From positions 2,233,431 to 2,297,430 of the forward strand of contig NW_022985437.1 of NCBI RefSeq assembly GCF_010093595.1: DNA of 64,000 bases, given 5' to 3'. This document shows positions 1 to 11,890 of this stretch, piece after piece (position 1 is the stretch's first letter; each line of letters starts with the position of its first letter). The notes under the pieces were generated by a model. The model ran no database searches, was not told the origin of the DNA, and saw only the letters and a program-made list of their open reading frames with translations. Both the position numbers and the translations under genes were made by a program. The DNA comes from Mytilinidion resinicola. Taxonomy: Eukaryota > Ascomycota > Dothideomycetes > Mytilinidiales > Mytilinidiaceae.

Positions 1-500
1 GTAAATTTTAGATGCAAGGAGTCCTAGATGTTCAGAAATGGCTACAGCATGTAACGTGTATAGGATTAGGACAGAGATCAACGTGTGCACAAAACTTAAT
101 TTGTTTGAAGTTCAAGTACCCCTCATATTTCTCGGAGCGGAGTGTTTCTCGACCTGCAGTGATGGACGTTAATGGCCTTTTTTTGGCTATGAAATATTTG
201 CGGCTGATTTGGGATCCACGAAACTATAATTAGGTACTTCGAGTGCGCTAATAAGCCAAGCGGTGCTCTTGGCACGACGGGCAAAGGCCGTCACAAAACA
301 GCGTCACAAACTTCCATTTTCAGCTGCATATTTACCCGAAACCTGCGTTGAGGTGGAATCTGGGAATAGGGTCTAGGGACGGAACCCATGCCCACGATAA
401 TGGGTTCAATTAGCACCTGGATCGAATACACTCATTTTAGAGATGGATAAGCGTAGAGTCAATCTAACGTTAGATCAGAAAATGGGAAATGTTCGACTCT
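1..500. other. Intergenic, no gene seen
   Basis: This AT-leaning stretch downstream of the kinase-like gene holds no open frame with recognisable protein character. The only longish frame, near 12-233 on the plus strand, has no plausible family resemblance. It probably contains the 3' flank of the minus-strand gene that ends at 501. Confidence 0.5.
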
Positions 501-1586
501 CTACGGAAGAGAGTAACCAATCTCCCACGATTTCTTAAAAATTTTCTTTTCAAGTGTATAAGGCTCGCCAAAGCCCCCTGTCACCCTCGGCATAAACACT
601 GCCATAGCCTCGCCAAACAAGCTAATTTTATTGTTCAATGCCACGGTTTGAAGCCAGGCTGGTAGCCATGCGAGACTTTCCCAATCAATGAGCACAACTT
701 CCCAATCCTCTTTCTTCCCTTCAGCTCCTTTTATAGATCGAATAAGGATGTTGGTAAACTTAGGGTCCATATGGGTAAGTACAGGTTTAGAACCGCGTGT
801 TTTCTCCAGGACTTCTTTGATTTGAGGCAAGAGCGCTTTCACATGGGGAAGATAGTCAGGAAAATCGCCAAAAGAATCTGCTCCGCGCAGCTCAGCAGAA
901 GCATACATAGCCGAAGCGCACTCCTCGTAGGTTTCGTAGGGACCACACATGCCTCTAATATTAACCATAAAGCCGTGATAGGCGCCCCTTAAGGGTTGGT
1001 GATAGACTCGACCGTAGTATCCTTCGGGTGGAATGGCGCGGAGTCGTTGGAACTGCTCTGAAAGCTTTGAGCAGATAGTCTCCCGCGCGTGCTCATCTAG
1101 AGCAAGCCACTTTGCCTCGTCAAAAACCTCGCCTTCAATGAACTCAGTGACCATGTAGTGGACGTTAAAGCGCTCTCCAGGCTGGATGAAGGCGGCATAC
1201 AGCTTTGGCGTGCGGACTTTGGAGTGTTTCTCTAGAAACAATAGGTTCTCAGCTTCCTGCACATAATTAACAACGGCCTAGCGAAATGTGTGGAGTCTTA
1301 CCTGTAGTATGGCCCAGTCACTGCTTCTTTTAACAACGCATTTGCCGACTCTGCAAACTTTGAAGAGTCCGCCGGGCTGAGCTATTATATTTTCTCTCAT
1401 TCCTTTTTCAATTTCGGCCATTGAAGGTATACCTGGGTGCTCGGGAGCTTCATACGGGAATTTGGTAACGACCACTTGGTCGGCTGACGGGCGATAGCGC
1501 TCGAAAGCTTCCCACTGGAAGTGATAAATCTCCTCATCGGTCGTGACACCATAATGCTCCAGTAGGACTTCATTTCTGGTGCGCAT
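501..1586 (-). CDS. Phosphotransferase-family (APH-like) protein
   Basis: Two-exon gene: exons 1586-1302 and 1256-501, giving 346 residues. The 45-nt intron has a GTAAGA donor and GCAG acceptor and splits between codons, joining ...WAILQ to EAENLLFL. Downstream lie the hallmarks of the aminoglycoside/choline-kinase-like fold. The catalytic HxDxxxxN (THMDPKFTN) has H257, D259 and N264, and the metal-binding LIDWE has D286. The N-lobe carries an EAENL-type element. Fungal members of this Pfam APH family are numerous and mostly of unknown substrate, so I infer a cytosolic small-molecule or protein kinase-like role without naming one. No neighbour suggests a pathway. The start is the first in-frame ATG and gives a complete N-lobe. 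Confidence 0.85.
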
Positions 1587-1687
1587 TTTAACGAGAGAGC
1601 CGAGGAATCAAGAAATTTCAAAACAAAACAGAGGACGAAGGCTGCTAGAATGAAAAGACTCTTAAGTACCGTCGATGAGCGCTCGCC

Positions 1688-2030
1688 TTCTTTATAGTAA
1701 TTGACGATGGCTGGCTCAAGCCGCCTGAAAGAATAAAGCATCTCTAGCTGTTGTTGCCGGTTGCAGCAATACTTGATGCTACTCGGTTGGTTTCTTTGTG
1801 GTAATTGACAGGCTCAAGTCGCCTGAAAGAATAAAGCATCTCTAGCTGTTGTCGCCGGTTGCAGCAATACTTGATGCTACTTGGTTGGTTTCTTTGTGGT
1901 AATTGACAGTGGCTGGCTCAAGCCGCCTGGAAGAACAAAGCATTTCTAGCTGTTGTCGCCGGACGCAGCAACACTTGATGCTACTTGATTTGTTTTCAAT
2001 TCTCTAAGGCTGGCTTCTTTGTGGTGCTCC
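1688..2030. repeat. Tandem minisatellite, ~98-104 bp unit, three copies
   Basis: The same ~100-bp text recurs three times. The anchor CTCAAGCCGCCTGAAAGAA (with small changes) begins at 1715, 1813 and 1917, so the steps are 98 and 104 bp. Each unit continues with a TCTAGCTGTTG..CCGG..GCAGCAA..TTGATGCTACT block and ends in TTTCTTTGTGGTAATTGACAG; a partial fourth end is seen near 2012-2028. It lies just upstream of the kinase-like gene's 5' end, so it may sit in or near its promoter. Copies differ by a few substitutions and a short gap. Confidence 0.85.
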
Positions 2031-2860
2031 TAACCTCATGATGGCGCCACTCGTCACATGCAGCTCTTTAGGCGCACAGCTTTGGCGGTCCAGATAAGCA
2101 TTAACAACGGTCATCCACGGCCTAAATGAAAGTGCACTTCTCTTGCTTCGTTGCGCAGCAGCCCTCGCCGTCCGGGTGACTTGCATGGGTACAAAGTTCA
2201 TAGCAAAGGCCATAGATAGTTGTCGATATTTGTAACCGATGGCCTTAAGGATCCAACCTAATGGACATGTCCGTAGGAGCCGAAAAAACCCAGTAAATAC
2301 TTCCCGCTGCGAGAGCGAGCTTACAGCTCACGCCTGACACCTTCCACAAATATAAATCCATAGAGGAATTCCCAGACGCCCATGCAAAGAACAATGGTCA
2401 GCTCGGTGGTACGTCTCTCTATGTTCAACCTCTTCTTTTTCGCATATTCTTTTCATGAATCCCAAATATTCTATCCCAAACCTCTCGTCTCCTCATTTCG
2501 ATTTTATAACCCTATTATCATCACTACAATGAGTGACACCTTCCAATCTTTGGTGTTCACTGATGGACGATAGCCTGGAGAGTAACACATCTACCTCTAA
2601 TAGTGGCGAGAGGGAGGTCGAAAGAGAAGAGATCGGTGGTGCGAGGGGCATGGGGGTGGTAGTGGTGTTGGCGTGTAGCTCCAACCGTCCGAAGATGCTA
2701 CTAGACAGACGCAAGCCTACGGAGAGGGAAGTGGTGTTGGCTGACAGATCCCTTGGTTTTGTAATAGCACAGGTATTCTCTGATACGAATACACTTTCCA
2801 GGGCCTACCTGTGTTCAAGACAGCCAACCGCGAATTCCCGTCCTAACAGACCAAGCCGCC
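2031..2860. other. Intergenic, nothing recognised
   Basis: I see no coding region with family resemblance on either strand here. Short open frames such as plus 2533-2928 have low-complexity, unconvincing translations. Confidence 0.4.
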
Positions 2861-2861
2861 A

Positions 2862-3400
2862 CCTAGTCGTGCTGCCTAATAGGCGTAGCAGGCCTCACAT
2901 CCCTATGGCGACGACTCCTAACGGTTAATTCCCGCAGTGCAGGTATTCTCGTAGGTGGCGTGGACTCATGATACTCAGAAGCCGGTGCGGAAGGCGGAGG
3001 GGCAGGAATCTTAGATTCAAACTCCTCAAAGTCTCGGCCTCGCGGTCCTCCGACGCCACCGAAGTTGAACTGCTTGGACGACTTGGAACGCCGAGGCGCT
3101 TGTCGAACTCATCGCAGGACCAATTGCGCTTGAATTGACCCCGTGATCTCCTTCGCTGGTATCGGTCTCGTCGCCAGGCACAGACCGTTGGAACCACGCC
3201 GCTCTTGACTCTGCGGAGTCGAAGATGATCACCATGCCAACCCCGTCGCTGCTGCGGAGGGACTCCATGGTGCCGCTCCTTGGAAGCCAGACTTCATTCT
3301 TCTGGTCGAAGAGGATGCGGGCTTCAGGGTTCAGACGGCAAGTATTCGTGAAAGGAGCGGAGCTGCCGAGAACAGGCTAGGCTTGAAGAGAGCTGGGCCA
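2862..3400 (-). pseudogene. Possible frameshifted coding relic, unknown family
   Basis: On the minus strand, one frame from about 3395 down to about 3090 reads like real protein, with stretches such as NPEARILFDQKNEVWLPRSG and DGVGMVIIFDSAESRAAWFQ. A different frame from about 3095 to 2865 is also protein-like (KQFNFGGVGGPRGRDFEEFE, then a Pro/Ser-rich tail) and stops at a TAG. The two frames overlap near 3075-3095, and I find no good GT..AG pair to join them, so a small indel would be needed. The upstream frame is also closed by a TAG near 3380. I do not recognise the family. It could be a decayed gene, a gene with a cryptic intron, or a sequencing error. Confidence 0.3.
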
Positions 3401-3719
3401 GTTACACGTGATATTTCTCAGCATCTTGTGGACCTCTGTTAGAGCTTCTCAAGAGGACTTGGGCACTTGAACTCCTGCACATGCGTGCTGGTCGAATGAT
3501 CGTTTCAGTTCTCCCCAGATGCACTGTGAGGAGGCTTGGCCGCTGTCGGTTTACTGTACGAATGCCCAGGGCCGCAACGGCTGACCCCACCAATGAGCCA
3601 CGACGTGTCCCCAGCCAGCCTTCAGCGCTGCAATTCACTCCCGCGACCACCGCCCTGGACATGTCTGCTGCGGGAACACCACACCACCCTGCCTGCTACT
3701 TGCTAAGGAGTCTGAGGCC

Positions 3720-6307
3720 ATGGCAGAGATTGATATTGCTCCCCAGTTTGGAGCCGAGCTGAAGGTAAGCGGCCGCCCCGTCATGCGACAAGCCAAACTG
3801 ATCCGGTGTGCCTCGACAGGATGGCTTCAAGCCCGTCAACGCCTGGGTATGTGAATCCCTTGCACCGCCTATATACTCCGCGTTTTGCGCCACCTCCGAG
3901 AACCTTCCTCCCGCTCTCATCCGCCCCGACAAACGCTAAACAGCACTCTGCTTAGGTTACCAACGGCATTGCATGGCTGGATGACATACAGCAGTTCTAC
4001 CGCGAAAGAAGTTTGATCGAGAAAGACTATGCCGCCAAGCTCAAAGCTCTGGCCCAGAAGTATTTCGAGAAGAAGGCGAGGAAGTCGAGCAGCCTGAGTG
4101 TTGGTGACACTCCTACTGTCACCCCGGGCTCTCTCGAGAGGTACGTCACAGGCGCAAACACCGTGGCGGACTCTGCTAATAATATATCTACTCCACAGTG
4201 CTTCCATGACTACATGGGGTGTGCAACTCACCACCCTCGAAGGACGGGCCTCGGAACACGAAAGCTTCGCAACGTCCCTCATATCCAACATCGCCGACCC
4301 CTTGAAGAATCTGGCTACTCGCTACGAGGAGCTCCGGAAATACCACGCCGAGTATGCGGCAAAGCTGGAGAAGGAGCGCGATGGCACATATGGAGACCTA
4401 CGAAAGATGAAGGGGAAGTATGACAGTGTTTGCCAGGAAGTGGAGAACCGCCGAAAGAAGACCGACTCCTCTTTTGATCATGGGAAACAAAAAGCGCGGA
4501 ATGCTTTTGAACAACAGCAACTAGAAATGAGAAACGTCAAAGTAGGTCTTCGTTTCTCGTTTCTTGTGCGACGCTGACTGTTCAGAACACATATGTGATT
4601 ACGATCAACGTTACGAACAAGCAAAAGGAAATGTACTACCACGAGTACGTTCCCGAGCTTCTTGATGTAAGATTCGGCTCTACAAATGTCCTTATGATTG
4701 CAGATATTGAAGTCAGTCTAGAGCCTTCAGGACCTATCTGAATCCCGCGTAGCCAAGTTGAACGCAATATGGTCTACTGCTGCTCAGATCGAAACATCAA
4801 CCCTGACAAGAAGCACGAGACTCGTCGAACATCTTTCTGGAGAAATTCCCAGGAACAACCCACTGCTAGACTCGATGATGTTCGTTAGGCACAACGCTGG
4901 ATCCTTCCAAGAACCCGGCGACTTCCAATTCGAGCCAAGCCCAGTTTGGTTGGATGACGGTAATATGGCTACTGATGAAGCGGCGAAGGTCTTTTTACGG
5001 AACGTTTTAACGAAGAGCAAAGGTCAATTGATAGAATTCCGCCGTGAACTCGACAAGAAACGAAAGGAAGTCGAAAACGCCAAAAAGGTCCGACAGAACA
5101 TACGAGATGGCAAAGATAAGCGTGACGAGGTCGAAGTTGTCCGCGCTATTTTTGCTCTCCAAGAAGGAACGCATGAAGTAGAGCGGCAGAAGGTTACTGC
5201 AGAAGTTGAGGTGTCGACCATCACATCAAATGTGGGAGACGTCAGCATCGGGGCGAGTGCGCACAAGTTCAAGTCGCAAACGTTCAAGATACCAACGAAC
5301 TGTGATCTTTGTGGGGAGCGTATATGGGGGCTATCCGCTAAAGGATTCGACTGTCAGGATTGTGGATACACTTGCCATAGCAAGTGTGAGATGAAAGTCC
5401 CAGCAGACTGCCCGGGCGAACAGAGCAAAGACGAAAAAAAGAAATTGAAGATAAAACGACAGGCGACGGCAAATGCTGCAACGCCAGCCGCCAACGGAGG
5501 CGCCTCAGAATCACAAACCGATATGCCTCGCATGAGCAGAAGCGACACTGTCAACTCGATGAACACGCTTAGCTCAGGATACTCCGCAACGGCCCATCGA
5601 TCGATATCTGGCGCCGTGTCACCTACAGACGAGAACCCTCCGGAAAGAGGAGGAACAGTCAAAGCCGCGCCTGGCCCTCGACGTAACCGCGTCGTGGCGC
5701 CACCGCCAGCGCAATACATCAAAGAAGATGATGATATAGCAAGTAATGCTGGATCTTCAAAGGCTGCGGAGCAGAAGGGCAAGATGCTGTACGCGTATCA
5801 GGCGAACGGCGACGGCGAAATCAGCGTGAGGGATGGCTTAGACATCACGATACTAGAGCCTGATGGTAAGCTCTCTACCGCTCTGCCATGTACCGCCCCA
5901 TACTAACCTTCATAGATGGCTCCGGCTGGACCAAAGTCCGCGCTGGTGCCCTCGAGGGCCTCGTGCCCGCCGCCTACGTCGAGGTCGTTCCGCAAACACC
6001 GCCCTCGTCTCTCTCCACCATCAACCGCCCAGACTCAACCTACTCTGCGTCCTCTGTCTCCCTCGCCGGCAGCATCACCGCGCCGGGAAAGAAGAAAGGC
6101 CCAGCCGTGGCGCCGAAGCGTGGCGCGAAGAAGCTCAAGTACGTCGAGGCGTTGTACGACTATAAAGCGCAGAGCGACGCCGAGCACAGCATGACCGAGG
6201 GCGAGCGGTTCGTGTTGATCAACATGGATGCCGGGGAGGGGTGGGCGGATGTAGAGAGAGGCGGGTTGACGAAGAGCGTGCCGGCGAATTATATTCAGGA
6301 GGTGTAA
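3720..6307 (+). CDS. BZZ1: Bzz1-type F-BAR/C1/SH3 actin-endocytosis protein
   Basis: Seven exons: 3720-3764, 3820-3846, 3956-4140, 4199-4541, 4586-4666, 4722-5865 and 5916-6307, giving 738 residues. An N-terminal F-BAR/FCH region starts MAEIDIAPQFGAELKDGF. It is followed by coiled coil, then a C1 zinc finger at about 408-458 with the full H-C-C-C-C-H-C-C ligand pattern (HKFKSQTF..CDLCG..CQDC..CHSKC..C). Two SH3 domains follow at about 580-635 and 682-738 (ALYDYKA.., ALPxNY-like PANYIQEV end). This order is that of yeast Bzz1, which bends plasma membrane and recruits Las17/WASP at endocytic actin patches. The role is inferred from family. Exon 2 is only 27 nt. All splice phases close, so the model is consistent. 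Confidence 0.96.
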
Positions 6308-6924
6308 GATGAGGGGAGCGTTGGAATAGTGGTTAGCGAATAGCGGTAAGCGGTGAGCGGTTTTACGACAGTAGTTGGATGAGCGAGCTTAGTCATGGAT
6401 TGGGGACGCGGTTGACTTGCATTTCGTCGCTGCGCGTTCTGTTTCTAAGGGAGCCTAAAATTCGGCAAGTGGGGTTCATGCGGGGATTGAGTTTGCATTG
6501 GTTGGCTAGGGTTTGGAAAGCGGAGGTTTGATAGAAGATGTAGCATTGTTCGTTTCTTGCTATTCCAAGGCTTTTCCAGCATGGTTTCGATGAATGATCC
6601 TACAAATGTGGTTGCGACTTCAAGGATGTTAGGAGTGCTGCTACATCAACACCACCGCCACCGCCACCACCCGCCCGTCCGTCCGTCCGCCCCCCTTCTA
6701 ACTCCCCCGTCTACACACTCCTTCGGCCCCTCTTGTTGAAACAGAAGAGGAGGCTTAAAGGGCGCCTCGAAGGGGGATCGGTTGATTGCAGTCTAGGGGG
6801 GGAGGGGGGGTTAGTCGCCCGACACGGTGGTTCTCAGCAGCAGAGAGAGACGTGTGAAAGCAAACTTCGATCGTTACCCTAACTCGTATCCATTTGACGT
6901 GAGCCCGCTTTAAGCATTAATTTC
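6308..6924. other. 3' flank of BZZ1 with short simple repeats
   Basis: Non-coding. It contains a CACCGC/CCGTCCGT simple-sequence patch at about 6645-6695 and a G-rich run at about 6797-6811. No gene is supported. Confidence 0.5.
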
Positions 6925-8030
6925 TAGGTCGTTTGGCGAGAGGCCTGAAATCGAGTCCAGGGTGTTGGGTTCGGGCTGAGGCAACCTCTGCGGAAAGACG
7001 GACGGAGTTTTTTTGTGAGAAGTTTTCACATTATCGAACCGCGTGCGAAAAAACTCTTTAGTTAGAACGCGGAGGGTACGCCACCCCCCCCGCGGGGGGG
7101 TAACGCGGGCGTGGTCGGCTTTATGTGACTAGAAGACCTTTTGAAAGGGCTCGTGAATCAGGTGGGCGAATTTTAGGTTATAAGAGAAAGATGTTGGGGC
7201 ACGTTTATGAAGAAGTGGTGGGGTTCTGTTGGAAGCTTTTACATATTGAACCGCGTAAGAGATGTTTTGCTAGACACGGAGGCTGCGCAGTGTGGTTGCT
7301 TTTAGCTACTAGTTAAATGACGGAGATTGGGAATTATATTGACGTCAAGACGATGTGGAAAGGTTGCAGAGGTACCTCTGGAAAGAAATAGCAGAGCATG
7401 GGCACTTGTTTTTCCATATTCAACCATGTAGGAAATTTATTGTTAGGCGCGGAGGGTACATCGCGTAGTTGCCTTTGCTGCCAAGGGAATGACCTTGGAA
7501 ATCGGATCAGAGTTAAAAGGATAGAAATAAATAGCTGAGGCGCTTCCGTGAGTAAGTAGTGTTATCTTGTCGCAAGTAGTGACATATTAAATCGTGCAAG
7601 ATATATCTTGTTAGACGCGGTGGCCATGCGGAGGCTACACAGTGTAAGCTTTTTTAATTGAGAGGAAGGGTCTGTGAATCAGGCCAGCGTCCAAAGGATC
7701 ATAAAAGTCTGCCAAGCTCTCTCCGTAGAAAAACAGTGCCCCTCTGTCGTAAGTTGTTAGATATTGAACCGTACTAGAACTTTTCCATAGACGCGGAGGC
7801 CACGCAGTGTGGACTGGGTGTAGTTGCTTTTACCCCACAATCAGAGCCCCTAAATCAGACTGCCGTCAAGAACACGATAAAAAGGTGCTGAGGCTCCTCC
7901 GTGAAGAGGTTAAGTCGTCTGTTACAAATTTTCAAACATCGAACCGTGCATCTGGAATTTTGATAGACGCGGAGGGTAGACAAAGGCCACACTGCGTGGC
8001 TCTTTCGCACAACGCAAGTGTCGGGGTCGA
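6925..8030. repeat. Diverged tandem array, ~175-bp period, six copies
   Basis: A composite motif recurs along one strand: (A)CATATTGAACCGTG, 20-30 nt of variable sequence, then TAGACGCGGAGG. The GAACC-type anchor lies at 7036, 7248, 7421, 7589, 7766 and 7941 (steps 212, 173, 168, 177, 175). The GCGGAGG-type anchor lies at 7067, 7275, 7447, 7615, 7791 and 7967. A second block, GCTGAGGC..CTCCGTGAAGAAG, precedes each anchor by about 50 nt, and CGCAGTGTGGTTGCTTTTA follows several copies. Copies are strongly diverged, so the array is old or decayed. None of the frames stays open across units. The first copy contains a palindromic C/G run at 7085-7100. No family is recognised. Confidence 0.75.
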
Positions 8031-10503
8031 TATCCTGGTTCTCGGAATTATACATTCTCTGCAAATGCCACGTTCGTGGACCCTGCAGAGTTGTTGCCAT
8101 GCCAGGATTCCAGAACAGAGGGTTCTGCCAATGAAGCTTGAAGGAATTTCATTGCTACTGGATTGGAAGCCTGGGGCAAATGGACTCGTGGAACATGTAT
8201 ACCAAGCCCATGAAGCAGGAAGACCCCACACACTTGCACATATTGACACCGCGACACGGGAGAGTTCGTATTTGGACTTGCGGTGTGCTGGATTGGTCAC
8301 TCAACTTGCTGTATATCTTCTTGGCCCAATGTTGTGTGATGTTTGCAGATAGTGCTGTTACTAGTGGCTATCGAACATCACGCCACTCAGGATGAAGTAG
8401 CATTCGCCTCGCGTCGGCCATGTTCGTGGATGCCGTTTGCTTTTCCCGGAGTGACACGAATCGGAGGCTAGAAAGGTCGACCACGTTCCACTCGGCACTT
8501 TTGGTGGTGGCAGATATTACGCCGGGACGATGGCGCTGGGCGGGGAAATGAGTGTTGAACAATGAGACTTAGAGGGAGTGACGATGACATATGATACAAA
8601 GTGATTTGGATGCTCCGACAGTGAATTGGTGTATACACAGAAAGCACACCTACGTACGTGGCTTGGCGTATGGAGCTTCCATGCGTGAAGGATGAGCAAG
8701 CATTACCTACGTCCCCGAAGCCCACGACGTGCAGGAGAAGCCACGGCCCTACGTCCCAATATGGGCGGCTTCTAGTAGAGATGAAGCACAACACCGGCCC
8801 ACGCCAAACCCATGACGAATCGTGGGACCCAGTTGCCATGACCCCGGCGGCGGAACGCGTGTTTCCTCTTGGTTGAAGCAGAGACTGGACACAAGCACAG
8901 AGACAGAGCGACTTGGTGCGACGCGTGCCGGCCACGCCACATGCAAGAGCAGCGATGCAGACCAGGATGACGTGGGCGCGAGATGAGGATGGCCGAGGGG
9001 AAGATGGGTTTTGCGGGGTGAGTGAATTGGTGCCAGGAGGCCTGTCTGGCCCCGCCCACACAGCGAGTCACAGGCGTGCCCAAGCCGAGGATGAACGAGA
9101 CGCAATTTGGGCCGTCTCGAAACCGGCCCGTGGCCTCGACGAGCTGCCGAAAGGAGCGCGACTTGCCAGAGATCGCTACGCTTCGCGTCTTATCGCGCGA
9201 CCCTGGCGGACGACGCCCCTATTGCGACAGGGCTGCCGGCGATCGCTCTGCGGGCCTTCTGCAGGCGAGGCGGTGCAGTGTCTGGCCATCTCGGGCCTCG
9301 CGAGGTGGGGGAGGGCAGCGGGACGGGGCAGCGAGACGGCATTCCAACTGGCATTCCTTCTCCGGAATGTCCAGACGTCGCTGTGGAGGCACAACAGGGT
9401 CCAGAAACGGCTTGCTGCCAGCGCAGGTACGCTGCCGCCGTGATTGGACGGTCGGGAGGCTTGCCGCAACTTCGGCCTGCTGGCTCCACACTCGGGCTGC
9501 TGGTTGGCCGGCAACGGGGCCCGCTCCTTGGCGATCGACAGCCACCTCGAGATGCCTGTCCACGTCGTTGCGGCAGCCTCAACTCCTGGCCCGCGAATGT
9601 CACGATACCCTCACTTGCCTCCCGGGGTCTGGCGCAGCGGTGTCGCACACACGGCCTGAGAATGCGCCAACACGATGGCATCGCGCGCTCGCCGCCCGGT
9701 GCACGGCGCCGCGGCCAGTCTGCCGTGCCATGTCATGTCGCGGGGAGTAAATAGATACCATGTCGGCTCGCCGCGAGCGTCGCCAGCTTCCGGCTTCTTG
9801 CTAGCCTGCAGCACTGCCCGTTGCTGCCGGCGCTCTCATCGGCGCTGCAATTGACAGTTGACGCTTCACCACAGCCCAATCCACGCTCCCTCAGATCGAT
9901 TGGCGACTGGCGATTCACGCGCGGTGCAGCCTCGTCCGCGCGCTGCTCATCTTACCGTCTGCAATTCCGCTGCCAACGAGCCCTCCACGCCCTCTGCTCG
10001 CCGTGGCCGCAATCACGCGCGCCAGCGGCCGTCCAATCTCGTTGGTGGCCGGCTGTGCGTCCACTTTGTGCGCCCGGCCCCCCCTGTCCAGCGTGTTTGT
10101 TTCCCCTGACGCTAGCCCGAATCGCGGCCCACTCATCTCGCCGCCTCAACACCACCTCGCTCCCTCTCCGCCTCCTCTTCCATGCTGCAGTGCAAGGTCA
10201 ACCTCTCCATCGCGACACACCCGGCCGCATTGTTTTTCGCATTCCACCAACTCGGAGCCTAGTCTCCCATTCACTCATTTGGAACGCCTTGTATCGATAA
10301 TATCCAAGTCACTCGTTCACCGCTCCCCCCGAGACCAGCAGCCCTCAGTTCCCGCCTTGCCAGCCCCATCTGAAAGCTCTCAATACCCAACGTCAGTGCT
10401 GTCTGCTCGTCTTGCGCAATTGTCACGCCTCTACTGACGCTCCTCCTCCAGCTCGCCATCAGCAGCCGTCGCTCCACGCCATCTGACACCACAACCCGTC
10501 GCT
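8031..10503. other. GC-rich intergenic region upstream of SUN-family gene
   Basis: No convincing gene. From about 8,900 to 10,300 the DNA is GC-rich. Several frames are open on both strands at once, the usual effect of GC-rich non-coding DNA. The plus frame 7807-8352 (181 codons) leads out of the tandem array and has no recognisable domain. The last few hundred bases are pyrimidine-rich and probably hold the promoter and 5' leader of the secreted protein at 10504. Confidence 0.45.
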
Positions 10504-11890
10504 ATGAAGCTCGCAACCGTCGTCCTCTTCGCAACTGGCGCCATGGCTGCCGCCAAGGTCCATCGCCACCGTCACCGCCATGCTCCTCCCGCTCTGCTCA
10601 ACCGCGAGGCCAACCCCAACGTCGTCACCGTCGTCGTCTACATGCTGGATGGCGTTTCAATCTCCGAGGCCGAGGTCCAGGAGGGCATCAAGAACGGCAC
10701 TCTGATCTGGGGTGACGATGGCGCCCCACAGGTTGCCTCCACTCCTGCCTATACCCCTGCCTACACTCCGACTCCTACTCCCAGCTCCGCTGCCATCAAG
10801 GTCGAGGCCTACTCTCACTACGTTGCGCCCTCCAGCGTCGTCGCCTCGAGCGTCGTCGCCCCGAGCGCTGCGCCTGCTCCCTCCGCCGTCTACAGTGGAG
10901 GAGACGGCTCCGAGGGCGTTGACACGCCGTTCCCCACTGGCCTTCCATGCACCAAGTTCCCGGAAGGATATGGCGCTGTTAAGAACACCTACATGGGTCT
11001 GGGTGGATGGATTGGCATCCAGAATCCCGGTGGAACTGCCATGGGAGCCACCGGCTTGGGCTACACCGACATTGCTACGATCCCCAAGGGTTCTTGCGAG
11101 GATGGCTCTTGCGTCAAGGATGGAATGTTCGTGTCCTACAACTGCCCTCCCGGGTACAGCAAGTCTTCCTGGCCCAAGATGCAGGGTGCCACTCTCCAGT
11201 CTGTCGGCGGTCTACTCTGCAAGAACGGCGAGCTTGAATTGGCTGATGGCGCTATCGCGAAGACTCTCTGCGTCAAGGGTACCGATAAGGTCACTGTCAA
11301 GGTCCAGAACACGATGAGCAAATGCTCCTCCATCTGCAAGACCGACTATCCTGGTAACCTTCCCATCTCGAAACTAGTTCAAAGTCTTTTTACTTACATG
11401 CTCAGGCACCGAGGGCGAGACCGCTGGAGTCTATATTGCAGGCGGCGAGACACAAGAACTTTTCTGCCCCAACAAGGACGAGTACTACTTCTGGGACGGC
11501 AAGGGCACTTCTTCTCAATACTACGTGAATCCCGCCGGCTATGAACCGCAGGATGCTTGCTGGTGGGGTCAACCCGGAAAGCCACTGGGCAACAACGCAC
11601 CCATGAACATTGGTGTGGGATACAACCCGGTCGATGGAAATGCCTACATCTCCCTCTTCCAGAACCTTCCCACCAACTCCGTGGACTTCCTCGACTATAC
11701 CGTGGAGGTCACCGGTGACACCGTCAACGGTAAATGCAAGTACTCGAACGGCCAGTACTGCGCCGGCGACGACTGCAATACCGGTGCTGGATGCACTGTA
11801 AGTTGAATCAACACCAATGTCTTCGGATACAAGCTAATGTACCCAAAGGTTGCCGCGCACGGAGGTGAGGTCATCATCGTCCTCTCATAA
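10504..11890 (+). CDS. SUN-family (Uth1/Sim1/Sun4) secreted cell-wall protein
   Basis: Three exons: 10504-11353, 11406-11797 and 11849-11890, giving 427 residues. It begins with a signal peptide (MKLATVVLFATGAMAAAK) and then a short His-rich patch (VHRHRHRHAPP). A Ser/Thr/Pro/Ala linker to about residue 145 is followed by the cysteine-rich SUN domain: FPTGLPCTKFP, YNCPPGYSKSSWP, CKTDYPGTEGET, then YYFWDGKGTSSQYYVNPAG and ACWWG. It ends in the GCTV..GG..S tail typical of the family once the 51-nt last intron is removed. SUN proteins are wall-associated and act in septation and wall remodelling through beta-glucan. The activity here is inferred from family. An internal branch-like GCTAAT precedes the last acceptor. 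Confidence 0.95.

Noticed and set aside
9022..9754. Open plus frames of 215-242 codons in GC-rich DNA
   Set aside because: Several frames on both strands are open over the same bases, and none has a recognisable domain, as expected from GC-rich non-coding sequence.
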